From contig DPBR01000046.1 of NCBI GenBank assembly GCA_003516865.1, positions 45,650 to 55,874 on the forward strand: a DNA stretch of 10,225 nt, given 5' to 3'. The notes under the pieces are model-generated. The model was given only the letters and a program-made list of their open reading frames with translations, was not told where the DNA came from and ran no database searches. Below are positions 1 to 7,125 of the stretch, one piece after another. Origin of the DNA: Oscillospiraceae bacterium (GTDB lineage: Bacteria > Bacillota > Clostridia > Oscillospirales > Ruminococcaceae). How positions within the stretch are numbered: the stretch's first letter is position 1; every line of letters begins with the position of its first letter. A program made the position numbers and the translations under genes.

Positions 1-1549
1 AGCAATTCGGACATTCCATCGGCTTTCCGCACAGCGCACAGCGTACTCCCGTGCGGTATCCGCGCCTGTTCAGCAGCAAAATCGACTGCTCGCCGCGGCT
101 TAGATTATATTCGATATTCTCGCACAGCGAAACGCTAAAGCTCGACATATTGCCGTTTTCGCGCTCCTTTTGCATATCGACAATCTCAACTTCCGGCAAA
201 ACCGCGTTGTTAAACCGCTCGTCAAGCTCGAAAAGAGCGTATCTTCCCGTTTTCGCGAAATAATAGCTTTCAAGCGACGGCGTTGCCGAGGCGAGAAGCA
301 AAACCGAATTTTGCGCGAAACAGCGCTGCTTTGCGACGTCGCGCGCGTGATATCTCGGCGAATTTTCGGACTTGTACGTCCCCTCGCCCTCCTCGTCGAC
401 GACGATTATCGCGAGGTTTTTCACGGGTGCAAACACCGCGCTGCGCGTTCCTATCACAATTTTCGCCGCGCCGCTTTTTATCCTGCGGTACTCGTCCGCG
501 CGCTCGCCGACCGACAGAGAACTGTGCAGAATTGCGACTTCTTTCCCGAAAAGACGCTGGAATTTGCCGACCATCTGCGGCGTGAGCGATATTTCGGGAA
601 CGAGCATTATCGCGCTTTTTCCCTCTTTAAGCGCCCTGTCAATCAGCTTTATGAAAACCGAAGTCTTTCCGCTGCCCGTGATACCGCGAAGCAGCGCGCA
701 GCCCGGCTTCTCGCCCGTCATCATCGCGGAAATCCCGTCAAAAACGCTCTGCTGTTTCGGCGAAAGCGTGATATCATCGGGATTTTCCTCGGCGGAAACG
801 TCCGAATTAAGCCGAAAAACAACGTTCTCGAAGCGCTCGAAAACGCCCTTTTCAATCAGCCTGTTCACAACGGAAGCCGTCGCCGCGCAGGAATAGCACA
901 CTTCCTTTATCGAAGCGGAATCGTTCGCGCGAACGAACTCAACGGCGGCTTTTTGCTTGGGCGTGAGCTTCACGCTCTCGTCAAAATCCCCGCGAACCCG
1001 CACCATTACGTTTACCTCGTCGCCGACTTTCCTCTCGGGAATTTCGCTCTGCACAAGCACTCCGCGCTTCACCAGAGCGTTTACTTTCGCCTTGTTCTCG
1101 GCGTAAAGCGTTTCAAGCTCGGATTTCCCCGCCGTTTCAAGCGCTTTAACAAGCGTTTTTTCATCGTCGGAAAGCTCGTCCTCGGAAGCGTTTTTGTTCC
1201 GCTCGAAGCGGTTTTTCAGCGTATACGCAAGCCCCGACGGCAAAATCGACCGAAACGCGTCGAAATAGGTGCAGAACGTGTTCTCCTTAAGCCAGCGGCA
1301 GAGATTAAGCAGTTCCTCCGATACTATCGGCTCGTCGTCGATAACGGCGGAAATCGGCTTCAGCTTCATTCCCGCTTCGGGTTCACGAACCTTGAACACA
1401 AGTCCCACGCGCTTTTTCGAGCCTTTCCCGAACGGCACGACAACCCGCGCTCCCGCCGAAACCTTTTCGGAAAGCGCTTCGGGAATATCGTAATAAAACA
1501 GCTTGTCGAAAGAATAAAGCGCGTTTTCCGCGGCAACTCCCGCAATCAA
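1..1549 (-). CDS. priA: Primosomal protein N' (PriA helicase), 3' end outside the window
   Basis: PriA is a superfamily 2 3'-to-5' DNA helicase that recognises stalled or repaired forks and reloads the replisome. I translated the 516 visible codons and found no stop. The N-terminal DNA-binding region starts IAGVAAENALYSFDKLFYY. Helicase motifs follow in order: Walker A GITGSGKT (residues 289-296), VPEISLTPQ just after it, GTRSAVFAP, a Walker B box reading DEEG (385-388), SATPS (421-425), and NRRGYRTG. The first zinc-binding cysteines C504, C507, C513 and C516 (Cx2C-x5-Cx2C) sit at the window edge; the rest of the C-terminal part is missing. The start chosen is TTG at 1549, one base after the gmk stop, with a GGGGAG ribosome binding site inside the end of gmk. 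It gives the usual PriA N-terminus; an in-frame start further upstream would overlap gmk. The gene is the last visible one of the remA-gmk-priA unit. Family certain; exact start fairly sure. The DEEG box is unusual, since DEEH is normal. Confidence 0.96.
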   Translation of the reverse strand, partial: MIAGVAAENALYSFDKLFYYDIPEALSEKVSAGARVVVPFGKGSKKRVGLVFKVREPEAGMKLKPISAVIDDEPIVSEELLNLCRWLKENTFCTYFDAFRSILPSGLAYTLKNRFERNKNASEDELSDDEKTLVKALETAGKSELETLYAENKAKVNALVKRGVLVQSEIPERKVGDEVNVMVRVRGDFDESVKLTPKQKAAVEFVRANDSASIKEVCYSCAATASVVNRLIEKGVFERFENVVFRLNSDVSAEENPDDITLSPKQQSVFDGISAMMTGEKPGCALLRGITGSGKTSVFIKLIDRALKEGKSAIMLVPEISLTPQMVGKFQRLFGKEVAILHSSLSVGERADEYRRIKSGAAKIVIGTRSAVFAPVKNLAIIVVDEEGEGTYKSENSPRYHARDVAKQRCFAQNSVLLLASATPSLESYYFAKTGRYALFELDERFNNAVLPEVEIVDMQKERENGNMSSFSVSLCENIEYNLSRGEQSILLLNRRGYRTGVRCALCGKPMECPNC

Positions 1550-1550
1550 C

Positions 1551-2159
1551 TCACTTCTCCCCGCGAATTTGTTCGAGAAGTCCCGCGCAGCGCTCTTTTC
1601 TCAGCTTTTCCGCTCTGAATATCGCAAGCAAATCCTCGACAGCTTCGTCCAAATCGTCGTTTACAACGAGATAATCATAATTTTTCGCAAATTCAAGCTC
1701 GTTTTTCGCCTGTAGAGTGCGCTCGCGGATTTTCTCCTCGGTTTCCGTTCCTCGCCCGCGAAGCCGCTTCTCAAGCACTTCCAGCGACGGCGGCAATATA
1801 AACACAAGGCAGGCTTCGGGAAACATCTTTTTTATGTTCATCGCGCCCTCGACCTCGATTTTCAGCACGGCGTCCTTTCCCGAAAGAACAAGCTCGTCAA
1901 CGCTCTTTTTCAGCGTGCCGTAATAATTCCCGCAATATTCCGTATATTCGAGAACCTCGCCGAGCTTAATCTTCTCGGAAAAGTCCTCCCGCGTCAGAAA
2001 ATGATAGTGAACGCCGTTAATCTCGCCCTCGCGCGGCGCTCTCGTTGTCGCGGAAACGGCATAGCCCGCCGCGTCCGTTTTCTTGAAAAACTCGGCGAGA
2101 ATAGTATCCTTGCCGCAGCCTGCGGGCGCTGATACCACAAATAAAAGTCCTTTTTCCAT
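1551..2159 (-). CDS. gmk: Guanylate kinase
   Basis: This cytosolic enzyme phosphorylates GMP to GDP with ATP, an essential step toward GTP and dGTP. The protein has 202 residues, the normal family length. Visible parts are a P-loop APAGCGKDT (residues 11-19), the GMP-binding region beginning TTRAPREGEINGVHYHF, the lid/GMP contact EYCGNYYGT, then RGRGTETEEKI and YDYLVVNDD near the end. The ATG at 2159 was chosen because AGAGGA lies six bases or so upstream and MEKGLLFVVS is a typical family N-terminus. The frame stays open upstream to about 2360, but that part lies over remA and has no family character. In the P-loop the residue after the lysine is Asp (GKDT), where GKST, GKSS or GKGT is usual; the following Thr is kept. 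The gene sits between remA and priA, 40 bases after remA and 1 base before priA, so co-transcription is likely. Confidence 0.97.
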   Translation of the reverse strand: MEKGLLFVVSAPAGCGKDTILAEFFKKTDAAGYAVSATTRAPREGEINGVHYHFLTREDFSEKIKLGEVLEYTEYCGNYYGTLKKSVDELVLSGKDAVLKIEVEGAMNIKKMFPEACLVFILPPSLEVLEKRLRGRGTETEEKIRERTLQAKNELEFAKNYDYLVVNDDLDEAVEDLLAIFRAEKLRKERCAGLLEQIRGEK

Positions 2160-2183
2160 AAATTTCCTCTTTTTTGTCGAAAT

Positions 2184-2198
2184 CGCCGCAAAACGGCG
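2184..2198 (-). other. Small hairpin between remA and gmk
   Basis: On the transcribed strand CGCCG and CGGCG can pair around a five-base TTTTG loop, just after the remA stop and before the gmk ribosome binding site. Only ATTT follows, so it is too weak to be a clear terminator. It might be an RNA-stability or processing element, or chance. Confidence 0.25.
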
Positions 2199-2199
2199 T

Positions 2200-2451
2200 T
2201 TATTCCTCAGGAACGTCCTTTGGCGCGGTTTTTCCCGCAATCGTTTCGGGAAGAAGCGCCGACAGCACAACGTGTCCGCTGTCGCAGATGATAACCGAGC
2301 GCGTTTTCCTTCCGCAGGTCGCGTCAATCGCCGAGCCGCCGTCCTTTGCAAGCTGTACAATCCGCTTCACGGGAGCGGCTTCGGGGCTTACAACAGCGAC
2401 AATCCTGTCCTCGTTTACAATATTGCCAAAGCCGATGTTTACAGGTTTCAT
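2200..2451 (-). CDS. remA: RemA family DNA-binding regulator (DUF370)
   Basis: RemA (YlzA) in Bacillus subtilis is a small DNA-binding protein that activates biofilm matrix and osmoprotection genes; it assembles into rings that bind DNA. This copy has 83 residues, against 89 in B. subtilis. It matches over nearly the whole length: NIGFGNIV at residues 5-12, a VSPE-APVKR segment at 21-30, then IDATCGRKTRSVIICDSGHV and VLSALLPET. The ATG at 2451 has a strong GGGAGG ribosome binding site six bases upstream. The frame extends further to 2535, but that part would run through the promoter and has no RemA character. Placement directly before gmk is the conserved Bacillota arrangement. It is the first gene of its transcription unit. 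Family identity is firm; the target genes in this organism cannot be told from the window. Confidence 0.95.
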   Translation of the reverse strand: MKPVNIGFGNIVNEDRIVAVVSPEAAPVKRIVQLAKDGGSAIDATCGRKTRSVIICDSGHVVLSALLPETIAGKTAPKDVPEE

Positions 2452-2484
2452 AATATCCCTCCCGAAAATTTCAAACACACCTTT

Positions 2485-2513
2485 ATTATAACATATATCG
2501 CCAAAAAAATCAA
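2485..2513 (-). promoter_or_regulatory. Extended -10 promoter for remA-gmk-priA
   Basis: On the minus strand TTGATT (2513-2508) is followed after 17 bases by TATAAT (2490-2485), preceded by TG one base away (TGTTATAAT), an extended -10. Transcription would start near 2478, about 27 bases before the remA start codon. It lies just downstream of the terminator of the preceding gene, so remA, gmk and priA form a separate unit. Confidence 0.85.
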
Positions 2514-2532
2514 CACCTAAAATGCCGTTAAA

Positions 2533-2562
2533 CAAAAATCGAGCGCAGTTTGACCCGCGCTC
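2533..2562 (-). terminator. Rho-independent terminator after the MATE fusion gene
   Basis: On the transcribed strand GAGCGC (2561-2556) pairs with GCGCTC (2546-2541) around a ten-base loop, followed by GATTTTTG (T-run 2538-2534). It lies about 15 bases after the MATE fusion stop codon and before the remA promoter. The stem is short (6 bp) but GC-rich. Confidence 0.75.
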
Positions 2563-2576
2563 AATTCAATATTCCG

Positions 2577-4523
2577 TCAATCCGCGCGTTTTCCGAGGAA
2601 ATCCAGAATTTCCTCCGCGCTTTTCTCAACACCCTTTGAGCTGTCGATAACAAGCTCATAATTTGCTTCCGCGCCCCATTCAAGCCCCGAAATATTCCTG
2701 TAATACATCGCTCTCGCCTTATCGGAGCGCGCGATATTCCGCTCGGCTTCTTCGGGAGAGTCGCCGTAAATCTCCATAACGCGCTTTTTGCGGTATTCAA
2801 GCGGCGCTTTCACGAATATCCTCACAACGTTTTCTCTGTCTTTCAGCACGAAATCAGCCGCTCTCCCCACGATAACGCAGCTTCCCTCGTCCGCGATTTT
2901 CTCGATGATTTTCTTCTGCGCGATTATCGCGTCGCGGACAACGGTGCTGCTCAGATAAAGCTCGTGCAGAACCTGCGGCGCGTTTTTGTTGATATCGGAG
3001 ATAAATTCCCTGTCAAGACCGCTTTCCTGCGCGGCAAGCGCCGTCATTTCCTTGTAATAGAACGGTATTCCGAGCTTCTCGGCGACAATCCTGCCGATTT
3101 CCTTGCCCGACGAGCCGTGTTCGCGCGCAATCGTCACGATAACGCCCGATTTTGACTTATGCAGAACGGCTTTCGGGTGACGCTTCTTTTCCTTTGCGAG
3201 ATAGGGGTTCTTGAAAAATTGCCTGCTGAGGAAAAATCCGATTACGGACACCACGCTGTCCGTCACGGGAAACGTCAGCCAGAAATAATCCACGCCGAAC
3301 CGCGAGAACAAAAACGCAAGCGGCACGAAAAGCACGACCGTTCTTATAACCGTCAGAAGCGAGCTTTTAAGGCTCTTTCCGACCGCCTGAAACAGCACGG
3401 GATATGTAAGCGAGGTTACAAGCGGAATGAAGCTTATTCCGATAAAGCGAAACGCGGTTATTCCGAGCCGCACGACTTCCTCGTCCTTTGAGAAAAATCT
3501 CAGCATAGGTTCGGGGATTATCTCAAAACAGAGCGTTCCCAGAAGCATAAGCGCCATTCCGAAGATTAACGCGGTGTTGAGCGTTTTTTTGCAGCGTTCC
3601 GCGTTTCTCGCGGCGTAATTATAGCTGATTACGGGAACTATGCACGTCTGCATCGCGCCGAGCGGTATGAAAAAAAACGACTGCCATTTATAGTACAGTC
3701 CGAGAACCGTCACAGCCGCGTCCGAGAACGTAGCGAGAATCATATTCAGCCCGAAAATGTAAAGCGTATAAGCCGACTGCATAAGGATATTCGGCGCGCC
3801 GAGGCGGAATATCTTACCCGTGTAATGCGGGAATTTTCCGAGAGCGGGCGGCTTGTAGAAGCCCTTTTTCATCACGATAAGCGCCGCGGCGATTTGCCCC
3901 AGAACAGTCGCAATCGCGGCTCCCGCAATTCCCATTTCGGGAAATCCGAGCTTTCCGAAAATCAGAACAGGGTCGAGGATTATGTTCACGACAGCGCCCG
4001 CAATCTGCGCTATCATCGGTATTTTCATATTCCCGCGCGCCTGCAAAACTTTCGTCCAGACGCTTTCAAGGAACAGCCCGAAGCTGAAAACGCACGCAAT
4101 TCTTCCGTAGGTCACAACGTCCGCGATAACCTCGGCTGAAGAAGTCTGCATTTTCGCGTAAACCGGCATAATAAAGTAGCACACCGCCGCGAATATCAGC
4201 CATAAAACAACGGCAAGCGGGGTTCCCGTGCCGGCGTATTCGTTCGCCTTTTCCTCCTGCCCAAGACCGAGCTTTGACGCCATAACCGTGTTTATCCCAA
4301 CGCCCGTTCCCACGGCGAGCGCTATCATCAGAAGCTGAAGCGGGTATACGATTGAAAGCGCCGTTAAGCCCGAATCCGAGTACTGCCCCACGAAAAGGCT
4401 GTCGATTATGTTGTAAAGCGCCTGTATAAGCTGTGCCGCCATAACGGGAGGCGCGATTTTAAGTAAAATTTTACTGATTTTTTCCGTACCGAAAAAATCG
4501 CTTTTCTGCTTGATTTTCTCCAT
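2577..4523 (-). CDS. MATE family exporter fused to a cytidylate-kinase-like domain
   Basis: One uninterrupted 648-residue frame carries two modules. Residues 1 to about 438 form a full-length MATE (multidrug and toxin extrusion) transporter with many hydrophobic segments. Recognisable pieces are APPVMAAQLIQALYNIIDSL near residue 24, the repeat at 240-260 starting LGAPNILMQSAYTLYIFGLN, and FFIPLGAMQTCIVPVISYNY around 284-303. After a basic linker (439-459) comes a soluble domain like the cytidylate-kinase-like family (PF13189): VTIAREHGSSGKEIG with a P-loop-like GSSGKEIG at 470-477, VGRAADFVLKDREN at 552-565, DKARAMYYRN at 601-610 and WGAEANYELVIDSS at 616-629. MATE proteins are usually 440-480 residues, so the second domain is an addition and would face the cytoplasm. 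No start codon in the linker would release the kinase separately. The ATG at 4523 has GGGGTG upstream. The gene has its own consensus promoter and its own terminator. Both domain calls are firm; substrate and kinase activity are unknown. Confidence 0.93.
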   Translation of the reverse strand: MEKIKQKSDFFGTEKISKILLKIAPPVMAAQLIQALYNIIDSLFVGQYSDSGLTALSIVYPLQLLMIALAVGTGVGINTVMASKLGLGQEEKANEYAGTGTPLAVVLWLIFAAVCYFIMPVYAKMQTSSAEVIADVVTYGRIACVFSFGLFLESVWTKVLQARGNMKIPMIAQIAGAVVNIILDPVLIFGKLGFPEMGIAGAAIATVLGQIAAALIVMKKGFYKPPALGKFPHYTGKIFRLGAPNILMQSAYTLYIFGLNMILATFSDAAVTVLGLYYKWQSFFFIPLGAMQTCIVPVISYNYAARNAERCKKTLNTALIFGMALMLLGTLCFEIIPEPMLRFFSKDEEVVRLGITAFRFIGISFIPLVTSLTYPVLFQAVGKSLKSSLLTVIRTVVLFVPLAFLFSRFGVDYFWLTFPVTDSVVSVIGFFLSRQFFKNPYLAKEKKRHPKAVLHKSKSGVIVTIAREHGSSGKEIGRIVAEKLGIPFYYKEMTALAAQESGLDREFISDINKNAPQVLHELYLSSTVVRDAIIAQKKIIEKIADEGSCVIVGRAADFVLKDRENVVRIFVKAPLEYRKKRVMEIYGDSPEEAERNIARSDKARAMYYRNISGLEWGAEANYELVIDSSKGVEKSAEEILDFLGKRAD

Positions 4524-4563
4524 TTTACACCCCGGATTGCGTTTTGACTATTTTGATTATATG

Positions 4564-4592
4564 ATTATAATGCTTTTTTCACTCTTTGTCAA
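4564..4592 (-). promoter_or_regulatory. Perfect-consensus sigma-A promoter for the MATE fusion gene
   Basis: Reading the minus strand, TTGACA (4592-4587), a 17-base spacer and TATAAT (4569-4564) match the housekeeping consensus exactly. The predicted transcription start is near 4557, about 34 bases before the ATG. No inverted repeat suggesting an operator was noticed around it. Confidence 0.9.
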
Positions 4593-4634
4593 GACGGTTT
4601 TCTACAAAATTTATTCGCTTTCTTAAGGCGGAAA

Positions 4635-4662
4635 ACGCAAAACTCCCCTTTTTGGGGGAGTT
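4635..4662 (-). terminator. Rho-independent terminator after mutS2
   Basis: On the transcribed strand AACTCCCC (4662-4655) pairs with GGGGAGTT (4648-4641) around a short A-rich loop (CAAAAA or so), then TTTTGCGTTTT follows. It ends the recO-mutS2 unit about 80 bases after the mutS2 stop. The T-run is on the minus-strand transcript side, which fits the gene direction. Confidence 0.85.
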
Positions 4663-4741
4663 CTGTTATTCAACGCGTTCGGTCAAGCTTGAAAAGCGCA
4701 TTTTCATAGTCCTTGACGTAATATTTGTCCGAAAAAACTTT

Positions 4742-7114
4742 TCACTTCAACTCGACCACGGTAACTCCCGCTTCGCCCTCGCCGTATTCGCCCGCGCGGA
4801 AGCTTTTTACCGCGGGATTGCGCCTGAGCGCCTGCTGAACCGCCGCCCTAAGCGCGCCCGTGCCTTTGCCGTGGATTATCACAATCTGCGAAAGCCCCGC
4901 CATAAGCGCGCCGTCAATGAACCGCTCGACTTCAAGAACGCCCTCGTCGCCCATTTTCCCGCGGATATCAAGCTCCATACCGCCGCGCCGCGTCATATTT
5001 GACGAAACGCGCTTCTTTATGCTGCCCGCGGGCTTCTTTTCCTGCTTTTTCTCGATAAGGCGGAGATTTTTCGCGGTCGTTTTCACCTTAACAGACCCCG
5101 TCTGCACAAAACAAACGCCGTTCATATTCGGCACGGTCAGCAAAACGCCCTCGCGCGACGTGTCCGCAAGCCGAACGCTGTCGCCCTGCTTAAACGGGCG
5201 CGGCGGGATATAGTCCTCGGTTTTGCGCTCGACAACGGGGTTTGCCTCGTCGAACATCTTGTTGAGCGCGGAATTTGTGCGGGACTTCGCGTCCGAAATG
5301 CCCTTTCGGAGCGCTTCCCTGTCCTTAGTTTTCTTCAGTTCTTCAAGCTGATTGAGCAGAATATCCGACTGCGCGCGCGTCTGCTCGATAATCGAAACCG
5401 CTCTCCTTCGCGCGTTTTCAAGCTCTTTTTCCTTTTCCTGTTCAAGCGCGGAAAGCTTCTGTTTAAGCTCGCTTTCGGTCATTTTCGCGTTTCTCTCGGA
5501 CGCGGCGGCGCTCTCTTTAAGCTGTTCAAGCTCCTTGCGCGCGCTTTCAAGTTGGTCGATAACCTGCTCGAAGCGGCGGTTTTCCGTGCTGACAAGCTCC
5601 TCCGCGCGCGAAATAACCCTGCTTGGCATACCCAGCTTCTGCGATATAGCAAACGCGTTCGATTTTCCCGGAACGCCCACAATCAGCCTGTAAGTCGGCT
5701 TCAGCGTTTCCACGTCAAACTCGCAGCTTGCGTTCTCAACGCCGTCCGTTTCAAGCGCGAACAGCTTCACTTCCTGATAATGCGTCGTCGCGAGAACCTT
5801 CGCCCCGACATTTTTCAGCGATGTGAGTATCGAAACCGCAAGCGCCGCGCCCTCCACAGGGTCCGTGCCGCTTCCAAGCTCGTCTATAAGCGCAAGCGAG
5901 CGCTCGCCCGCGTTATTCAGGATACCGATTACGTTCGTTATGTGCGAGGAGAACGTGGAAAGGCTCTGCTCGATGCTCTGTTCATCGCCGATATCCACGA
6001 AAATCCTGTCGAACCAACCGACTACGCTTCCGTCGCCCGCAGGAATCATCAGCCCGCACATCGTCATAAGCGTGAGCAAGCCGACCGTCTTTATCGCAAC
6101 CGTTTTGCCGCCCGTATTCGGTCCCGTGATGATAAGACAACTGTAATTCTCGCCGATTTCAACGCTTATCGGAACAGCCGTGTCGCGGTCGAGAAGCGGG
6201 TGCTTCGCGTTTTTCAGCACAACTTTCGGTTCCTCGGAGAGTTTCGGCGTAATCGCTTTCATTTTCGCGCCGAGATTTGCCTTGGCGAAGTACAGTTCGA
6301 GTATCTGCGACAATCTGAAATTCTCGGCAATCGCGGCGGCGTTTTCTCCGACAGCGCCGGATAATTCGCGCGTAATCCGCTCGATTTCAGCCTGCTCGCG
6401 CGCTTTTAATATGCGGATTTCGTTGTTCGCCTCGACAACGCTCATCGGCTCTATAAAGAACGTCTGACCGGTCGCGGAAGTGTCGTGTACAAGACCCGGA
6501 ACGTCGCTTTTATGCTCGCTTTTTACGGGTACAACGTATCTTCCGTCGCGCATCGTCACAACCGCGTCCTGCAAATAGCCGCGCGTGGTTCTGTTTTTCA
6601 GCATACCGTCGAGCTGTTCGCGTATCTGAAGCCCCTGACGGGTAATTCTCCTGCGGATTGAAGCGAGTTCGGCGCTTGCCGCGTCCGACATTTCCTCCTC
6701 CGAAACGATACTTTCGGAAATGCGCTGTTCAAGCGGTTTTATCGGCAGAAGCCCGCGAAAATACTCCGCAAGCGAATTTTCGATATTCTCGCACTGCGAG
6801 TACCAATCGCACAAAACCGCCGTTTCCCGCAGCACGGAAGCCGCGTCGAGCAGCTCCCTGAACGAAAGCGCCGAGCCTGTTTCCGCGCGCTTCAGAGCGC
6901 CCGATATTTCCGGTATTTTGCGAAAATGCGGAGTACCGAATTTCGCCGAGAGCGTAAACGCATCGTCGGTTTTTTGAAGTTCGTTCGAGATAACGTCAAA
7001 ATCCCGCGCGGGCGTTATTTTAAGCGCTTTTTCACGGCAGAAATCGCTCACGGTTTCATTCGCGAGAAGCTCAAGAATCTTGTCAAGTTCAAGTTTTTTG
7101 TAATATTTATTCAT
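4742..7114 (-). CDS. mutS2: MutS2 family ATPase/endonuclease with Smr domain
   Basis: MutS2 is a MutS relative without the mismatch-recognition domain. It binds branched DNA and limits recombination in some bacteria; in B. subtilis it also acts on collided ribosomes. The 790 residues match the usual 780-790. The N-terminal core starts KKLELDKILELLANE. The ABC-type ATPase has Walker A GPNTGGKT (331-338), a DIGDEQSIEQSLSTFSSH signature region (374-391), Walker B ALIDELGSGTDP (408-419) and the THY switch (444-446). A charged coiled coil covers about 510-600. The Smr nuclease domain is at 714-790, with LDIRG (715-719) and HGKGTGALR (748-756), ending in the typical VTVVELK. The ATG at 7114 has GAGG five bases upstream, within the 11-base gap after recO. 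The recO linkage suggests shared transcription and a role at recombination intermediates. All catalytic motifs are intact. Confidence 0.97.
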   Translation of the reverse strand: MNKYYKKLELDKILELLANETVSDFCREKALKITPARDFDVISNELQKTDDAFTLSAKFGTPHFRKIPEISGALKRAETGSALSFRELLDAASVLRETAVLCDWYSQCENIENSLAEYFRGLLPIKPLEQRISESIVSEEEMSDAASAELASIRRRITRQGLQIREQLDGMLKNRTTRGYLQDAVVTMRDGRYVVPVKSEHKSDVPGLVHDTSATGQTFFIEPMSVVEANNEIRILKAREQAEIERITRELSGAVGENAAAIAENFRLSQILELYFAKANLGAKMKAITPKLSEEPKVVLKNAKHPLLDRDTAVPISVEIGENYSCLIITGPNTGGKTVAIKTVGLLTLMTMCGLMIPAGDGSVVGWFDRIFVDIGDEQSIEQSLSTFSSHITNVIGILNNAGERSLALIDELGSGTDPVEGAALAVSILTSLKNVGAKVLATTHYQEVKLFALETDGVENASCEFDVETLKPTYRLIVGVPGKSNAFAISQKLGMPSRVISRAEELVSTENRRFEQVIDQLESARKELEQLKESAAASERNAKMTESELKQKLSALEQEKEKELENARRRAVSIIEQTRAQSDILLNQLEELKKTKDREALRKGISDAKSRTNSALNKMFDEANPVVERKTEDYIPPRPFKQGDSVRLADTSREGVLLTVPNMNGVCFVQTGSVKVKTTAKNLRLIEKKQEKKPAGSIKKRVSSNMTRRGGMELDIRGKMGDEGVLEVERFIDGALMAGLSQIVIIHGKGTGALRAAVQQALRRNPAVKSFRAGEYGEGEAGVTVVELK

Positions 7115-7125
7115 AAAAACCTCAA

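Noticed and set aside
170..1618. Long plus-strand open frame of 482 codons
   Set aside because: It is the reverse complement of priA, which has clear helicase motifs; the plus-strand product is arginine- and phenylalanine-rich with no recognisable domain and no ribosome binding site.
2160..2360. Upstream extension of the gmk frame to an ATG at 2360
   Set aside because: The extra 67 residues lie over remA, show no family similarity, and a proper ribosome binding site precedes the ATG at 2159.
2452..2535. Upstream extension of remA to an ATG at 2535
   Set aside because: It would start upstream of the promoter and inside the preceding terminator; the GGGAGG before 2451 decides the start.
4556..4561. 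Second TATAAT just downstream of the MATE fusion promoter
   Set aside because: No suitable -35 lies 16-18 bases upstream, whereas the copy at 4564-4569 has a perfect one.
4672..4710. Possible tiny gene (ATG-started, 11-13 codons) after mutS2
   Set aside because: Too short, poor spacing to AAGGA, and it overlaps the in-frame tail of mutS2; no reason to call it.
5552..6364. Plus-strand open frame of 270 codons inside mutS2
   Set aside because: It overlaps the ATPase domain of mutS2 on the opposite strand and has the low-complexity, Arg-rich look of an antisense frame.
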